Part shown: positions 55,259 to 64,000 of the stretch, piece after piece
Numbering within the stretch: position 1 is the stretch's first letter
Layout: each line of letters opens with the position of its first letter
From: Pleurodeles waltl
Lineage: Eukaryota; Chordata; Amphibia; Caudata; Salamandridae
Length of the DNA stretch: 64,000 nucleotides
Reading direction: 5' to 3'
Assembly: GCF_031143425.1 (NCBI RefSeq)
Contig: NC_090446.1
Coordinates: 1,022,151,066-1,022,215,065, forward strand
Translations under genes and position numbers: made by a program
The notes under the pieces: generated by a model
Told to the model about the DNA's origin: nothing
What the model saw: only the letters and a program-made list of their open reading frames with translations
Database searches by the model: none

Positions 55259-58214
55259 TGTGAGAAAACAGGGCTGATTGCAGAGGCCCCCTAACTTTTT
55301 GCCCCCATTTTCCACTTTTTGCTGGTGTTTTCCTGACTCTGATGGTGCCCTGGGTACTGCTAACCAGTCCCAGGGCCTGTGCTCTGTGTAAAATCAATAT
55401 GCAAATTAGGCTAATTATAATTGGCTAAGTTAACCTACCTATAAGTCCCTAGTATATGGTAGGGCATGTAGGTTTAGGGACCACAGCATAGGTGGTGCAC
55501 CCATAGGTGCACTGCTGAGGTGCCCAGTGTCATTTTAAAGGCAGGCCTGCCTTGCTGGCTGCTTTTAAATTAAAGTTATATGAAATTCGACTTAGGAATT
55601 AAAAGTAGTTCCAAAGTCTTAAACTACCTTATTTTTACATATAGGTCACCCCTAAGGTGTGCCTTATGTGCCCCCAGGGCTGGGTGCCATGTAACTATAA
55701 GCAGGGACTTTATAAAAATAGTTTTATAAGCCCTGGTGAGGTAAAAACAGCCAAATTCGTTTTCCCCCATTGTAGTAAATGGCCTTCATAGGCTAGAATG
55801 GGGAGACTTTATTTTAATTTTTAAAGTCTCCTTAAATGATGCATACCAAGAGTTTGGTATCAAATTAATTGTTGTAATAAATCCCACAACTTCCAGTTGT
55901 GGGATTTAATATAACTTGTTCAGGTAAAGAGTTTTAAACTTTACCTGAAAAGTTGACCATTTCAGCCCTGCATTGTTTTTGCTGCTGTGCTCTGATTGGC
56001 CAGCCTCGAGCATCTTGGCCAAGCTGCCTTGATGAGGTGTGAAGTGGCCTGGCTTCACACAAAGGAATGTGCCTGTGGGAAGGAATCTCCCCTCAGCAGA
56101 TGGTGAGGCAGGAAGGGGGAGGGCTGCCAAACTGGTCTTCAAAGGCAGAGAAGGACATTTGGAGCAATCAGCAACACCCCCACATCCTGCAACCCCAGAC
56201 AACTAGGTGCCCCCTTGATTAGATTAGGAGAGGGCAGGAGAGGGGTGTGTTTATGATTTTTAGCCACACCAGTGGGTGGGCTCAGCCAGATGTAACCTCC
56301 AAAAATCAGATTCAGCCATGATGGATTTTTAGAGAATGTTGCCTCCTGGGATTGATTTTTGCCACACTTCCCAGGAAGTGGTCATCACAGGGGGAAGGAC
56401 CCTGCACCTGATTGGAGAACCAGGACCCCCCTGCTTTTCACCCAGGAGCAAGGATAAAACTGGCAGACCTGCACCCACACCTCAGTTCCCTACCACATCC
56501 AACAAGGAAGAACAACAGAAGAAGAAGGACTGCCCTGCTGGACCCCTGGCCTGCACCTGGAACCTGCACTCAGAAGGACTGCACCAGCTGCACACTTGGG
56601 CTTCACCACAAGAAGGACTTTGCCTGGCTTCAACTGGTTCAAGGAGGGACTCCCTGTTTGCTACAGGTGAAAAAGTGCTATCCAGAGTCCCCTGCACCAA
56701 CTCCTGAAGAAAGCGACCAGCTGACCACTGTCCAGTAGCCAAAAAGGAGTTTGCGCCAGGTGCATTCTGGGAGTTGTAGCCCGCACCCCCCAAGGACCAT
56801 CTCAGAACTTCTGGACCCTTGGGGTGAGCTGTGGACCCCAAAAGAACCTTAAAAGGACATCTGGGAGAAGCGCCAGAAGTTTGGAGAATTTTTGTAAAAA
56901 GGTTCCATAGAGGGACCGACTCGCCGCGGCAACTCTAGCCGGCTTGCCTCAACCGCGACCCGGCCTGATTTGCTGGTTCGTCCCGGTAAAGAAAATCTCA
57001 GAAAAAGAGACTAAGTCCGAAGGTAAAAAGTTGACCGGGACCTACCAGCCAGCGTATCCGAGGAGGGCTCCATGGACGTCGGATCAAGATCCAGGTTTAC
57101 CCCGGTCGAAGGATTTTCACCTCGAAAAAACGACTAAGTCCGAAGGTAAAAATCTCCACCGAGGATTCCAGCATCGCGTATCCGGAGAAGGGCTCCAGGA
57201 GGTTGGATTGGACTGGCAGGTTCGTCCCGCTGAAGAAAATCTTCGAAAAAAAAGACTAAGGGGGTCATTCTGACCCTGGCGGTCATGGACCACCAGGGCC
57301 AATGACCGCGGAAGCACCGCCAACAGGCTGGCGGTGCTTCCTGGCCAATTCTGACCGCGGCGGTAAAGCCGCGGTCAGAAAAGGGAAACCAGCGGTTTTC
57401 CGCCAGTTTTCCCCTGGCCATAGGAATCCTCCATGGCGGCACTGCAAGCAGCGCCGCCATGGGGATTCCGACCCCCTTCCCGCCATCCTGTTCCTGGCGG
57501 TTCTTACCACCAGGAACAGGATGGCGGGAACCGGTGTCGTGGGGCCCCTGGGGGCCCCTGCAGTGCCCATGCCACTAACAGGGCCCCATTAAGATTTTCA
57601 GTGTCTGCAAAGCAGACACTGAAAATCGCGACGGGTGCCACTGCACCCGTCGCACCCCTTCAACTCCGCCGGCTCCATTCGGAGCCGGCTTCATTGTTGA
57701 AGGGGCTTTCCCGCTGGGCCGACGGCCCAGCGGGAAAGTCAGAATGACCGCCGCGGTCATTTGACCGCGGTACGGTCTTCTGGCGGTTCCCGCCAGGCGG
57801 GCGGCTTCCGCCGCCCGCGGGAGTCAGAATGACCCCCTAAGTGTGAAGGTAAACTTTTAACCGAGGCCTCCCGCGACCTGTAGCCGGGCAGGGCTCCATC
57901 GCGGTCGGCCTTAAACTTTGATTTTGCCCCGGTCGAGGTGCAACCAGATGACCCGATTGGCGCTTTTTGTTTCTAGGCGCCAAATTGGTTTTGGATTTTT
58001 AAACTGTTTCCTGTGTTTTATTTATTTACTGTTTTGTGATATTTGAATGCTTTACACTCTGTCTCCTAAGTTAAGCCTTGACGCTCGTTGCCAAGCTACC
58101 AAGGGTTGAGCTGGGTTTAATTTACTAAGACCTAACTGGACCTAAGTGGAGGTTAGTGGCCTATTGCTAAGTGTAGGTACCTACCTGCCCTTACCAATAA
58201 CCCATTTTCCAACA
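55259..58214 (+). repeat. 5' LTR of element 2
   Basis: It starts TGTGAGAAAACAGGG and ends TTTCCAACA. CTGCTAACCAG lies about 97 bases in. The region 56960-57260 and 57841-57940 holds degenerate ~125-bp repeats, each with a GACTAAGT word. About 105 bases present in the 3' LTR (63717-63821) are missing at about 57982. Confidence 0.88.
57260..57837 (+). mobile_element. Harbinger MITE in the 5' LTR (copy 2)
   Basis: 578 bp, with termini GGGGGTCATTCTGACC and GTCAGAATGACCCCC and TAA on both sides (57257-57259 and 57838-57840). The interior is a string of hairpins, including GCACCGCC/GGCGGTGC, CCATCCTGTTCCTGGCGG with its complement, TTTTCAGTGTCTGC/GCAGACACTGAAAA, GCGACGGGTG/CACCCGTCGC and GCCGGCTCC/GGAGCCGGC. 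No coding capacity. Mobilised by a Harbinger transposase such as that of element B, by inference from the matching ends. Confidence 0.9.
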
Positions 58215-58429
58215 TTTTTGGTGAGCAGTGGTGGGATCCTGTACTTGTGTTCAGTATCACGTTACAGTTTTAAGTAAAACAAATTAAAAATCCTTTAAAT
58301 TGTCCTAGTGCAAAAAATGTTTTTAATTTTTAATTTGGATTAATTTCAATTATTGAATTTTTGTGATTTTTCTAAATTCCTGTTTCCAATTTTTGCAAAA
58401 AGTTTTTGTTGACACAAAACTAGGGAACC
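58215..58429 (+). promoter_or_regulatory. Primer-binding site and leader of element 2
   Basis: TTGGTGAGCAGTGGTGGGAT lies three bases after the LTR end, matching the place and shape of the element 1 site. An AT-rich leader follows up to ATG 58430. Confidence 0.6.
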
Positions 58430-60820
58430 ATGGAGCTTGATCTGGCTAGCCTACCCACACTGACAGTAGTCCAGCTTAGGGGGTTGTGTACTGAAAGAGG
58501 GTTGCCTGCAACCACTGACCTCAGGAAGCATGTCCTGATCAAATCCCTGACAGCATGGGCTGAGGCCCAAGAGGTAGACCCAGAGGAAGCTCCAGAGGAG
58601 GGAGAAGTAGGGGAGGATGCTAGCTCCAACCACTCAAGGGAGGGAGGGCATCTGAGCCTAAGTGAGGATGAGGAAGACCGGTCCTCATTACATACAGTCA
58701 CTAGGGGCAGACCCAAAGCTAGTTGGAGGAAGGGGGTCCCTTCAGGAGGAGAGAACCTGTCCCTCAGAGAAAGAGAGCTGGAGGCCCAGCTAGCATTCAT
58801 AGCTTTGGAGGCAGAGAAGCTGGCTCTAGAAAAGAAAAAGTGGGCAAAGAGAGAGAAAAGAGATGGTGGCAGCGACAGAAAAGTTGAGGTGTCTATGGGT
58901 GGCGGGGTTTGCCCCAGATTACCCAAGGGGGTGGTTCCTGCTTATGTAGAGGGGGATGATATAGACAAGTGGTTGGAGGCCTTTGAGAGGGCACTCCAAA
59001 TGAGAAGGGTTAGGCCTCAATACTGGGGTTCACTTTTATGGGAGTTGGTCCCCAACTCAGGGAGGGATAGGCTTCTGACCTTAAGGGGGGAGGAGGCAGA
59101 TTCATACCCTATTATGAAGAGGTGCTTAACCAAGAAGTTTGGTCTGACCCCAGAGCAGTATAGAATGAAGTTCAGGGACACCCAGAAGGTCAGTACCCAG
59201 TCTTGGGTTGACTTTGTAGACACCTCACTTACGGCACTAGAGGGCTGGATTATTGGTAACAAAGTAAATACTTATGAGGGGTTATACGATCTGATCATGA
59301 GAGAGCACATCTTGACCAATTGTACCAAGAAAGGTTACGCCAGCATCTAGTGGACTCTAAGCTGACCAACCCTAGAGAGCTAGGGGAGGCAGCTGATGAG
59401 TGGTTGAGAACCAGGGTGGTTGTCAAGTTCCAGGGGGGAGACTCCAAGAAGGGGGGGTCAGGTCCCCAAAAACCTAAGGAGGGAGGTGGTAAGCCCACCA
59501 CAGAGACTTCCTCTGTACCCCAGAACCCTAAGAAGGAGGAGAGTAAATCCCACTCCCACTCTGACAAGCAGAGACAGGGAGACCCAGGGTTAAAAAAGCT
59601 CTTGGACAGTAAGGCTTGCTTTGACTGTCAGCAGACAGGTCACTTCAGAGGAGATGCAGCCTGTCCAAAGAAGGTGGTTAGCACTGGGCTGTCCAGTGTA
59701 GCCATGGAGGAGGACTCCTCAGATGATGAAGTCCTCCTAGCATTGAGCTGGGAGACAGGACCAGATGGTAAGCTGGTGATCCCTGAGGGTGGGAGTAGGC
59801 ACTTCCACCCCATTCAGGTGAATGGGATCCCTACCACTGGCCTGAGAGACACCTGTGCCAGTCACACTATAGTGAGTGACCGGTTAGTGACCCCAGACAT
59901 GTATGTCCCAGGAGAGACAAGGAAAGTCAGGATAGCCACAGGGGAGGTCACCTCCAAACCTGTAGCCATAGTGCCCCTAGAGAGGGAGGGTATCCTTGAC
60001 TGGTTTAGGGTGGTATTCAGTGCTGACCTCCCCCTAGATTGTATCCTGGGCAATGACCTCCCCGAGGTGAGTCTGGTCCCAGATGGGGCGGTCGCCCAGG
60101 GCGCCCCCCCCAACCCAAAGTCCTGGGGAGTCAGTCCCTACAGTTAGGAGACAGGGGTCCCCAAGAAAAGGAAAGAAGAAAAGGAAGGGTAGGCCACTCT
60201 TAAAGAGAGTTCCAGGGAGCCAAAGGCCTTCTGCCCCAGTAGGGGGGGAGCCCAGAACTGGCACTGGTGAGGCCTCACCTGACCACAAGGAAGTCCTGAG
60301 TAGTCAGGCAGCTGTCCAGATACAAGGTGTTGCCCCTGCACTGACAGAAGGGAGAGTGGAAGGAGGGTGTCTGCCACAGGAGGTGGTAGCCCCCCACTCT
60401 AGACAGCAAGAGGGGAGCCAGGACCCCACAGTTGCCCCTAAAGCAGCTCAGCCACCTGTCAGTGGAGAGCTTAGGGTGTGGTTCTGGGTACTGACAGCTG
60501 TCAGTAGCCTCTGCTGGGTGCTAGCCTTCCTGGCAGCACTGTACTTGGCCTGGGAGGCAGACCCCAGGGCCAATAGCAAAGTAGGCCCCCTCACCCTGTT
60601 GGTCATGGTGGGGTTGCTCAAGTGTTGGGTGTCCTCTTTGGGTAAGCTAGGTGTTGCCCTAGCAAAGTTAGGAGTAGGGGAGGTGGGCACCTCACTACCC
60701 AAGTTGGCAGAGAGAGAGGAGGAAGACCCCCCTAGAGGGAAGTTTCAGTTTGTGATGGGTCCTTTCACTGTTGGGGTGGGTTCACTACCCAGAGCGAGTG
60801 ACCCTGACAGGAGGATATAA
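58430..60820 (+). pseudogene. Gag-like polyprotein of element 2 (two frameshifts)
   Basis: ATG 58430 opens MELDLASLPTLTVVQLRGLC, a SAP-like N-terminus followed by an acidic stretch. The capsid/SCAN-like region (DKWLEAFERALQ, YRMKFRDTQKVSTQSWVDF) runs to 59316, where the frame shifts by one base. The second frame carries the zinc knuckle CFDCQQTGHFRGDAAC and the retropepsin-like GLRDTCASHTIV and CILGNDLPEV. A run of eight C at about 60101 shifts the frame again. The third frame has a basic patch (RKGKKKRKGR) and two hydrophobic segments (VWFWVLTAVSSLCWVLAFLA and LTLLVMVGLL). Block for block it matches element 1, including Cys in place of Gly at the protease site. Confidence 0.88.
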
Positions 60821-60942
60821 GGCAGAGTAGGCCCTGCAAAGGGACAGCCAGTTTTCTTCACTGTCTTCCTCGCCTAACAAATCAGGAAGACTCTCCCAGG
60901 GTTGGGCTGAGTCTCCTGGGCGTGTGGGCTGGGGGGGGCTTG
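60821..60942 (+). promoter_or_regulatory. Conserved 3' block and polypurine tract of element 2
   Basis: Contains TCTTCCT (60864-60870) / AGGAAGA (60884-60890) and ends GGGCTGGGGGGGGCTTG, identical at the tract to element 1. Confidence 0.75.
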
Positions 60943-63900
60943 TGTGAGAAAGCAGGGCTGATTGCAGAGGCCCCTAACTTTTTGCCCCCATTTTCTACTT
61001 TTCGCTGGTGTTTTCCTGACTCTGATGGTGCCCTGGGTACTGCTAACCAGTCCCAGGGCCTGTGCTCTGTGTAAAATCAATATGCAAATTAGGCTAATTA
61101 TAATTGGCTAAGTTAACCTACCTATAAGGCCCTAGTATATGGTAGGGCATGTAGGTTTAGGGACCACAGCATATGTGGTGCACCCATAGGTGCACTGCTG
61201 AGGTGCCCAGTGTCATTTTAAAGGCAGGCCTGCCTTGCTGGCTGCTTTTAAATTGAAGTTATATGCAAATTCGACTTTGGAATTAAAAGTAGTTCCAAAG
61301 TCTTAAACTACCTTATTGTTACATATAAGTCACCCCTAAGGTGTGCCCTATGTGCCCCTAGGACTGGGTGCCATGTAACTATAAGCAGGGACTTTATAAA
61401 AATAGTTTTATAAGCCCTGGTGAGGTAAAAACAGCCAAATTCGTTTTCCCTCATTGTAGTAAATGGCCTTCATAGGCTAGAATGGGGAGACTTTATTTTA
61501 ATTTTTAAAGTCTCCTTAAATGATGCATACCAAGAGTTTGGTATCAAATTAATTGTTGTAATAAATCCCACAACTTCCAGTTGTGGGATTTAATATAACT
61601 TGTTCAGGTAAAGAGTTTTAAACTTTACCTGAAAAGTTGACCATTTCAGCCCTGCATTGTTTTTGCTGCTGTGCTCTGATTGGCCAGCCTCGAGCATCTT
61701 GGCCAAGCTGCCTTGATGAGGTGTGAAGTGGCCTGGCTTCACACAAAGGAATGTGCCTGTGGGAAGGAATCTCCCCTCAGCAGATGGTGAGGCAGGAAGG
61801 GGGAGGGCTGCCAAACTGGTCTTCAAAGGCAGAGAAGGACATTTGGAGTAACCAGCACATCCTGCAACCCCAGACAACTAGGTGCCCCCTTGATTAGATT
61901 AGGAGAGGGCAGGAGAGGGATGTGTTTATGATTTTTAGCCACACCAGTGGGTGGGCTCAGCCAGATGTAACCTCCAAAAATCAGATTCAGCCATGATGGA
62001 TTTTTAGAGAATGTTGAGTCCTGGGATTGATTTTTTCCACACTTCCCAGGAAGTGGTCATCACAGGGGGAAGGACCCTGCACCTGCTTGGAGAACCAGGA
62101 CCCCCCTGCTTTTCACCCAGGAGCAAGGATAAAACTGGTAGACCTGCACCCACACCTCAGTTCCCTACCACATCCAACAGGAAGAACAACAGAAGAAGAA
62201 GGACTGCCCTGCTGGACCCCTGGCCTGCACCTGGAACCTGCACTCAGAAGGACTGCACCAGCTGCACACTTGGGCTTCACCACAAGAAGGACTTTGCCTG
62301 GCTTCGACTGGTTCAAGGAGGGACTCCCTGTTTGCTACAGGTGAAAAATTGCTATCCAGAGTCCCCTGCACCAACTCCTGAAGAAAGCGACCAGCTGACC
62401 ACTGTCCAGTGGCCAAAAAGGAGTTTGCGCCAGGTACATTCTGGGAGTTGTAGTCCGCACCCCCCAAGGACCATCTCAGAACTTCTGGACCCTTGGGGTG
62501 AGCTGTGGACCCCAAAAGAACCTTAAAAGGACATCTGGGAGAAGCCCCAGAAGTTTGGAGAAGTTTGGAGAATTTTTGTAAAAAAGTTCCATAGAGGGAC
62601 CGACCCGCCGCAGCAACTCTAGCCGGCTTGCCTGAACCGCGACCCAGCCTAATTTGCTGGTTCGTCCCGGTAAAGAAAATCTCAGAAAAAGAGACTAAGT
62701 CCGAAGGTAAAAAGTTGACCGGGACCTCCCAGCCAGCGTATCCGAGGAGGGCTCCATGGACGTCGGATCAAGATCCAGGTTTACCCCGGTCGAAGGATTT
62801 TCACCTCGAAAAAACGACTAAGTCCAAAGGTAAAAATCTCCACCGAGGATTCCAGCATCGCGTATCCGGAGAAGGGCACCAGGAGGTCGGATTGGACTGG
62901 CAGGTTCGTCCCGCTGAAGAAAATCTTCGAAAAAAAAGACTAAGGGGGTGATTCTCACCCTGGCGGGCGGCAGAGGCCGCCCGCCAGAGTTCCCCCCTCC
63001 AAAATACCGCTCCGCGGTCGAAAGACCGCTGAGGGTATTTTGGGTTTTGCACTGGGCTGGCGGGCGACCGCCAAAAGGCCGCCCGCCAGCCCAGTGCAAA
63101 ACACCTTCCCACGAGGACGCCGGCTCAGAATTGAGCCGGCGGAGTGGGAAGGTGCGACGGGTGCTGTTGCACCCGTCGCGTATTTCAGTGTCTGAAACGC
63201 AGACACCGAAATACAAAGTGGGGCCCTCTTACGGGGGCCCCTGCAGTGCCCATGCCATTGGCATGGGCACTGCAGGGGCCCCCAGGGGCCCCACGACACC
63301 CCATACCGCCATCCTGTTCCTGGCGGCAGAGCCGCCAGGAACAGGATGGCGGTATGGGGTGTCAGAATCCCCATGGCGGCGCAGCGAGCTGCGCCGCCCT
63401 GGAGGATTCTTATGGGCAGCGGAAAACCGGCGGGAGACCGCCGGTTTTCCTCTTCTGACCGCGGCCAAAGCGCTGCGGTCAGAATGCCCTGCGGGGCACC
63501 GCCAGCCTGTTGGCGGTGCTCCCGCCAACCCTGGCCCCGGCGGTCTATGACCGCCGGGGTCAGAATGACCCCCTAAGTGTGAAGGTAAACTTTTAATCGA
63601 GGCCTCCCGCGTCCTGTAGCCGGGCAGGGCTCCATCGCGGTCGGCCTTAAACTTTGACTTTGCCCCGGTCGAGGTGCAACCAGATGACCCGATTGGCGCT
63701 TTTTGTTTCTAGGCGCTAAAAAATAATAATTCTTTAAAAATTCATATCTCCAGTTCCCCTGATCCGATTTTATTCGTTTTGGTGTCATTTTAAAGATAAA
63801 AATATAATCTATTTTTATAAATTGGTTTTGGATTTTTAAACTGTTTCCTGTGTTTTATTTATTTACTGTTTTGTGATATTTGAATGCTTTACACTCTGTC

Positions 63901-64000
63901 TCCTAAGTTAAGCCTTGACGCTCGTTGCCAAGCTACCAAGGGTTGACCTGGGTTTAATTTACTGAGACCTAACTGGACCTAAGTGGAGGTTAGTGGCCTA
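60943..64000 (+). repeat. 3' LTR of element 2 (partial)
   Basis: It matches the 5' LTR throughout, apart from a different MITE in inverted orientation and about 105 extra bases at 63717-63821. The window ends about 51 bases before the expected LTR end. Confidence 0.88.
62944..63573 (-). mobile_element. Harbinger MITE in the 3' LTR (copy 3, inverted)
   Basis: 630 bp, with termini GGGGGTGATTCTCACC and GGTCAGAATGACCCCC and TAA on both sides (62941-62943 and 63574-63576). It is in the opposite orientation to the copy in the 5' LTR and clearly diverged from it, with an extra palindrome around CCAGCCCAGTGCAAAAC. The same hairpin series is present in reverse order. Confidence 0.9.

Larger units (their letters stand above)
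55259..64000 (+). mobile_element. Pol-less LTR retrotransposon (element 2), right end outside window
   Basis: The 5' LTR is 55259-58214 and the 3' LTR runs from 60943 past the window end (about 51 bases are missing by comparison with the 5' LTR). Each LTR contains a Harbinger MITE. The internal region encodes the same Gag-like protein as element 1, now broken by two frameshifts, and lacks pol. LTRs differ at many positions, so this insertion is much older than element 1. Confidence 0.9.

Noticed and set aside
60095..60115. Programmed frameshift at the run of C in the Gag gene of element 2
   Set aside because: Element 1 encodes the same junction in a single frame, so a chance indel in the homopolymer is more likely.
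1..64000. Host protein-coding genes, rRNA or tRNA genes
   Set aside because: I saw no exon chain with host-protein similarity and no cloverleaf-like sequence with A and B boxes; absence is by visual reading only.

Overview
This window looks like intergenic DNA from a very large, transposon-packed vertebrate genome, most probably a salamander. That placement is an inference from three things: several PIF/Harbinger elements, a DIRS-type tyrosine-recombinase retrotransposon, and multi-kilobase LTRs of Gypsy-like elements, a mix known from newts such as Pleurodeles. I found no convincing host gene. Nearly everything I can name is mobile DNA, much of it nested and inverted.

Layout. 1-7861: Harbinger element A, cut by the left window edge. 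It has a decayed transposase on the minus strand flanked by two accessory SANT/Myb-type genes on the plus strand, and long tandem repeats in its right part. 7862-9062 and 17233-20197: an old unclassified retroelement-like stretch, split by a young complete LTR element (9063-17232) and by a Harbinger MITE (18561-19147). 20198-32205: two diverged ~1.9-kb inverted repeats. They enclose a solo LTR (22310-25351), a Penelope-like reverse transcriptase remnant and small MITEs; the right repeat is itself split by about 3.4 kb of LTR-like and pyrimidine-rich DNA. 32415-33390: an array of hairpins. 33391-39960: Harbinger element B, related to A but inverted, with a SANT/Myb gene whose three exons still splice into one open frame. 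39979-42352: a third, more distant Harbinger element C. 42918-43169: a nearly perfect foldback. 43267-51394: a degenerate DIRS element carrying a solo LTR at 47079-49442. 51395-55258: tandem repeats and a hAT (BED-finger) remnant. 55259 to the end: a second LTR element whose two LTRs each carry a Harbinger MITE at the same site.

The most unusual content is the pair of LTR elements. Both encode one long Gag-like protein (SAP-like segment, SCAN-like capsid domain, zinc knuckle, retropepsin-like domain with DTCA instead of DTGA, two hydrophobic segments) and then go directly to the polypurine tract and 3' LTR, with no reverse transcriptase or integrase. The first copy has an intact 802-residue frame and LTRs differing at only three positions that I could find, so a pol-less element appears to have moved recently. 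Its enzymes must come from elsewhere. The second point of interest is the Harbinger group: three-gene elements, a transposase intron present in A and C but absent from B, and MITEs built as strings of hairpins whose arms change in a compensated way between copies.

All identifications were made by reading translations, motifs and repeats by eye. No database search, alignment program or folding program was run.
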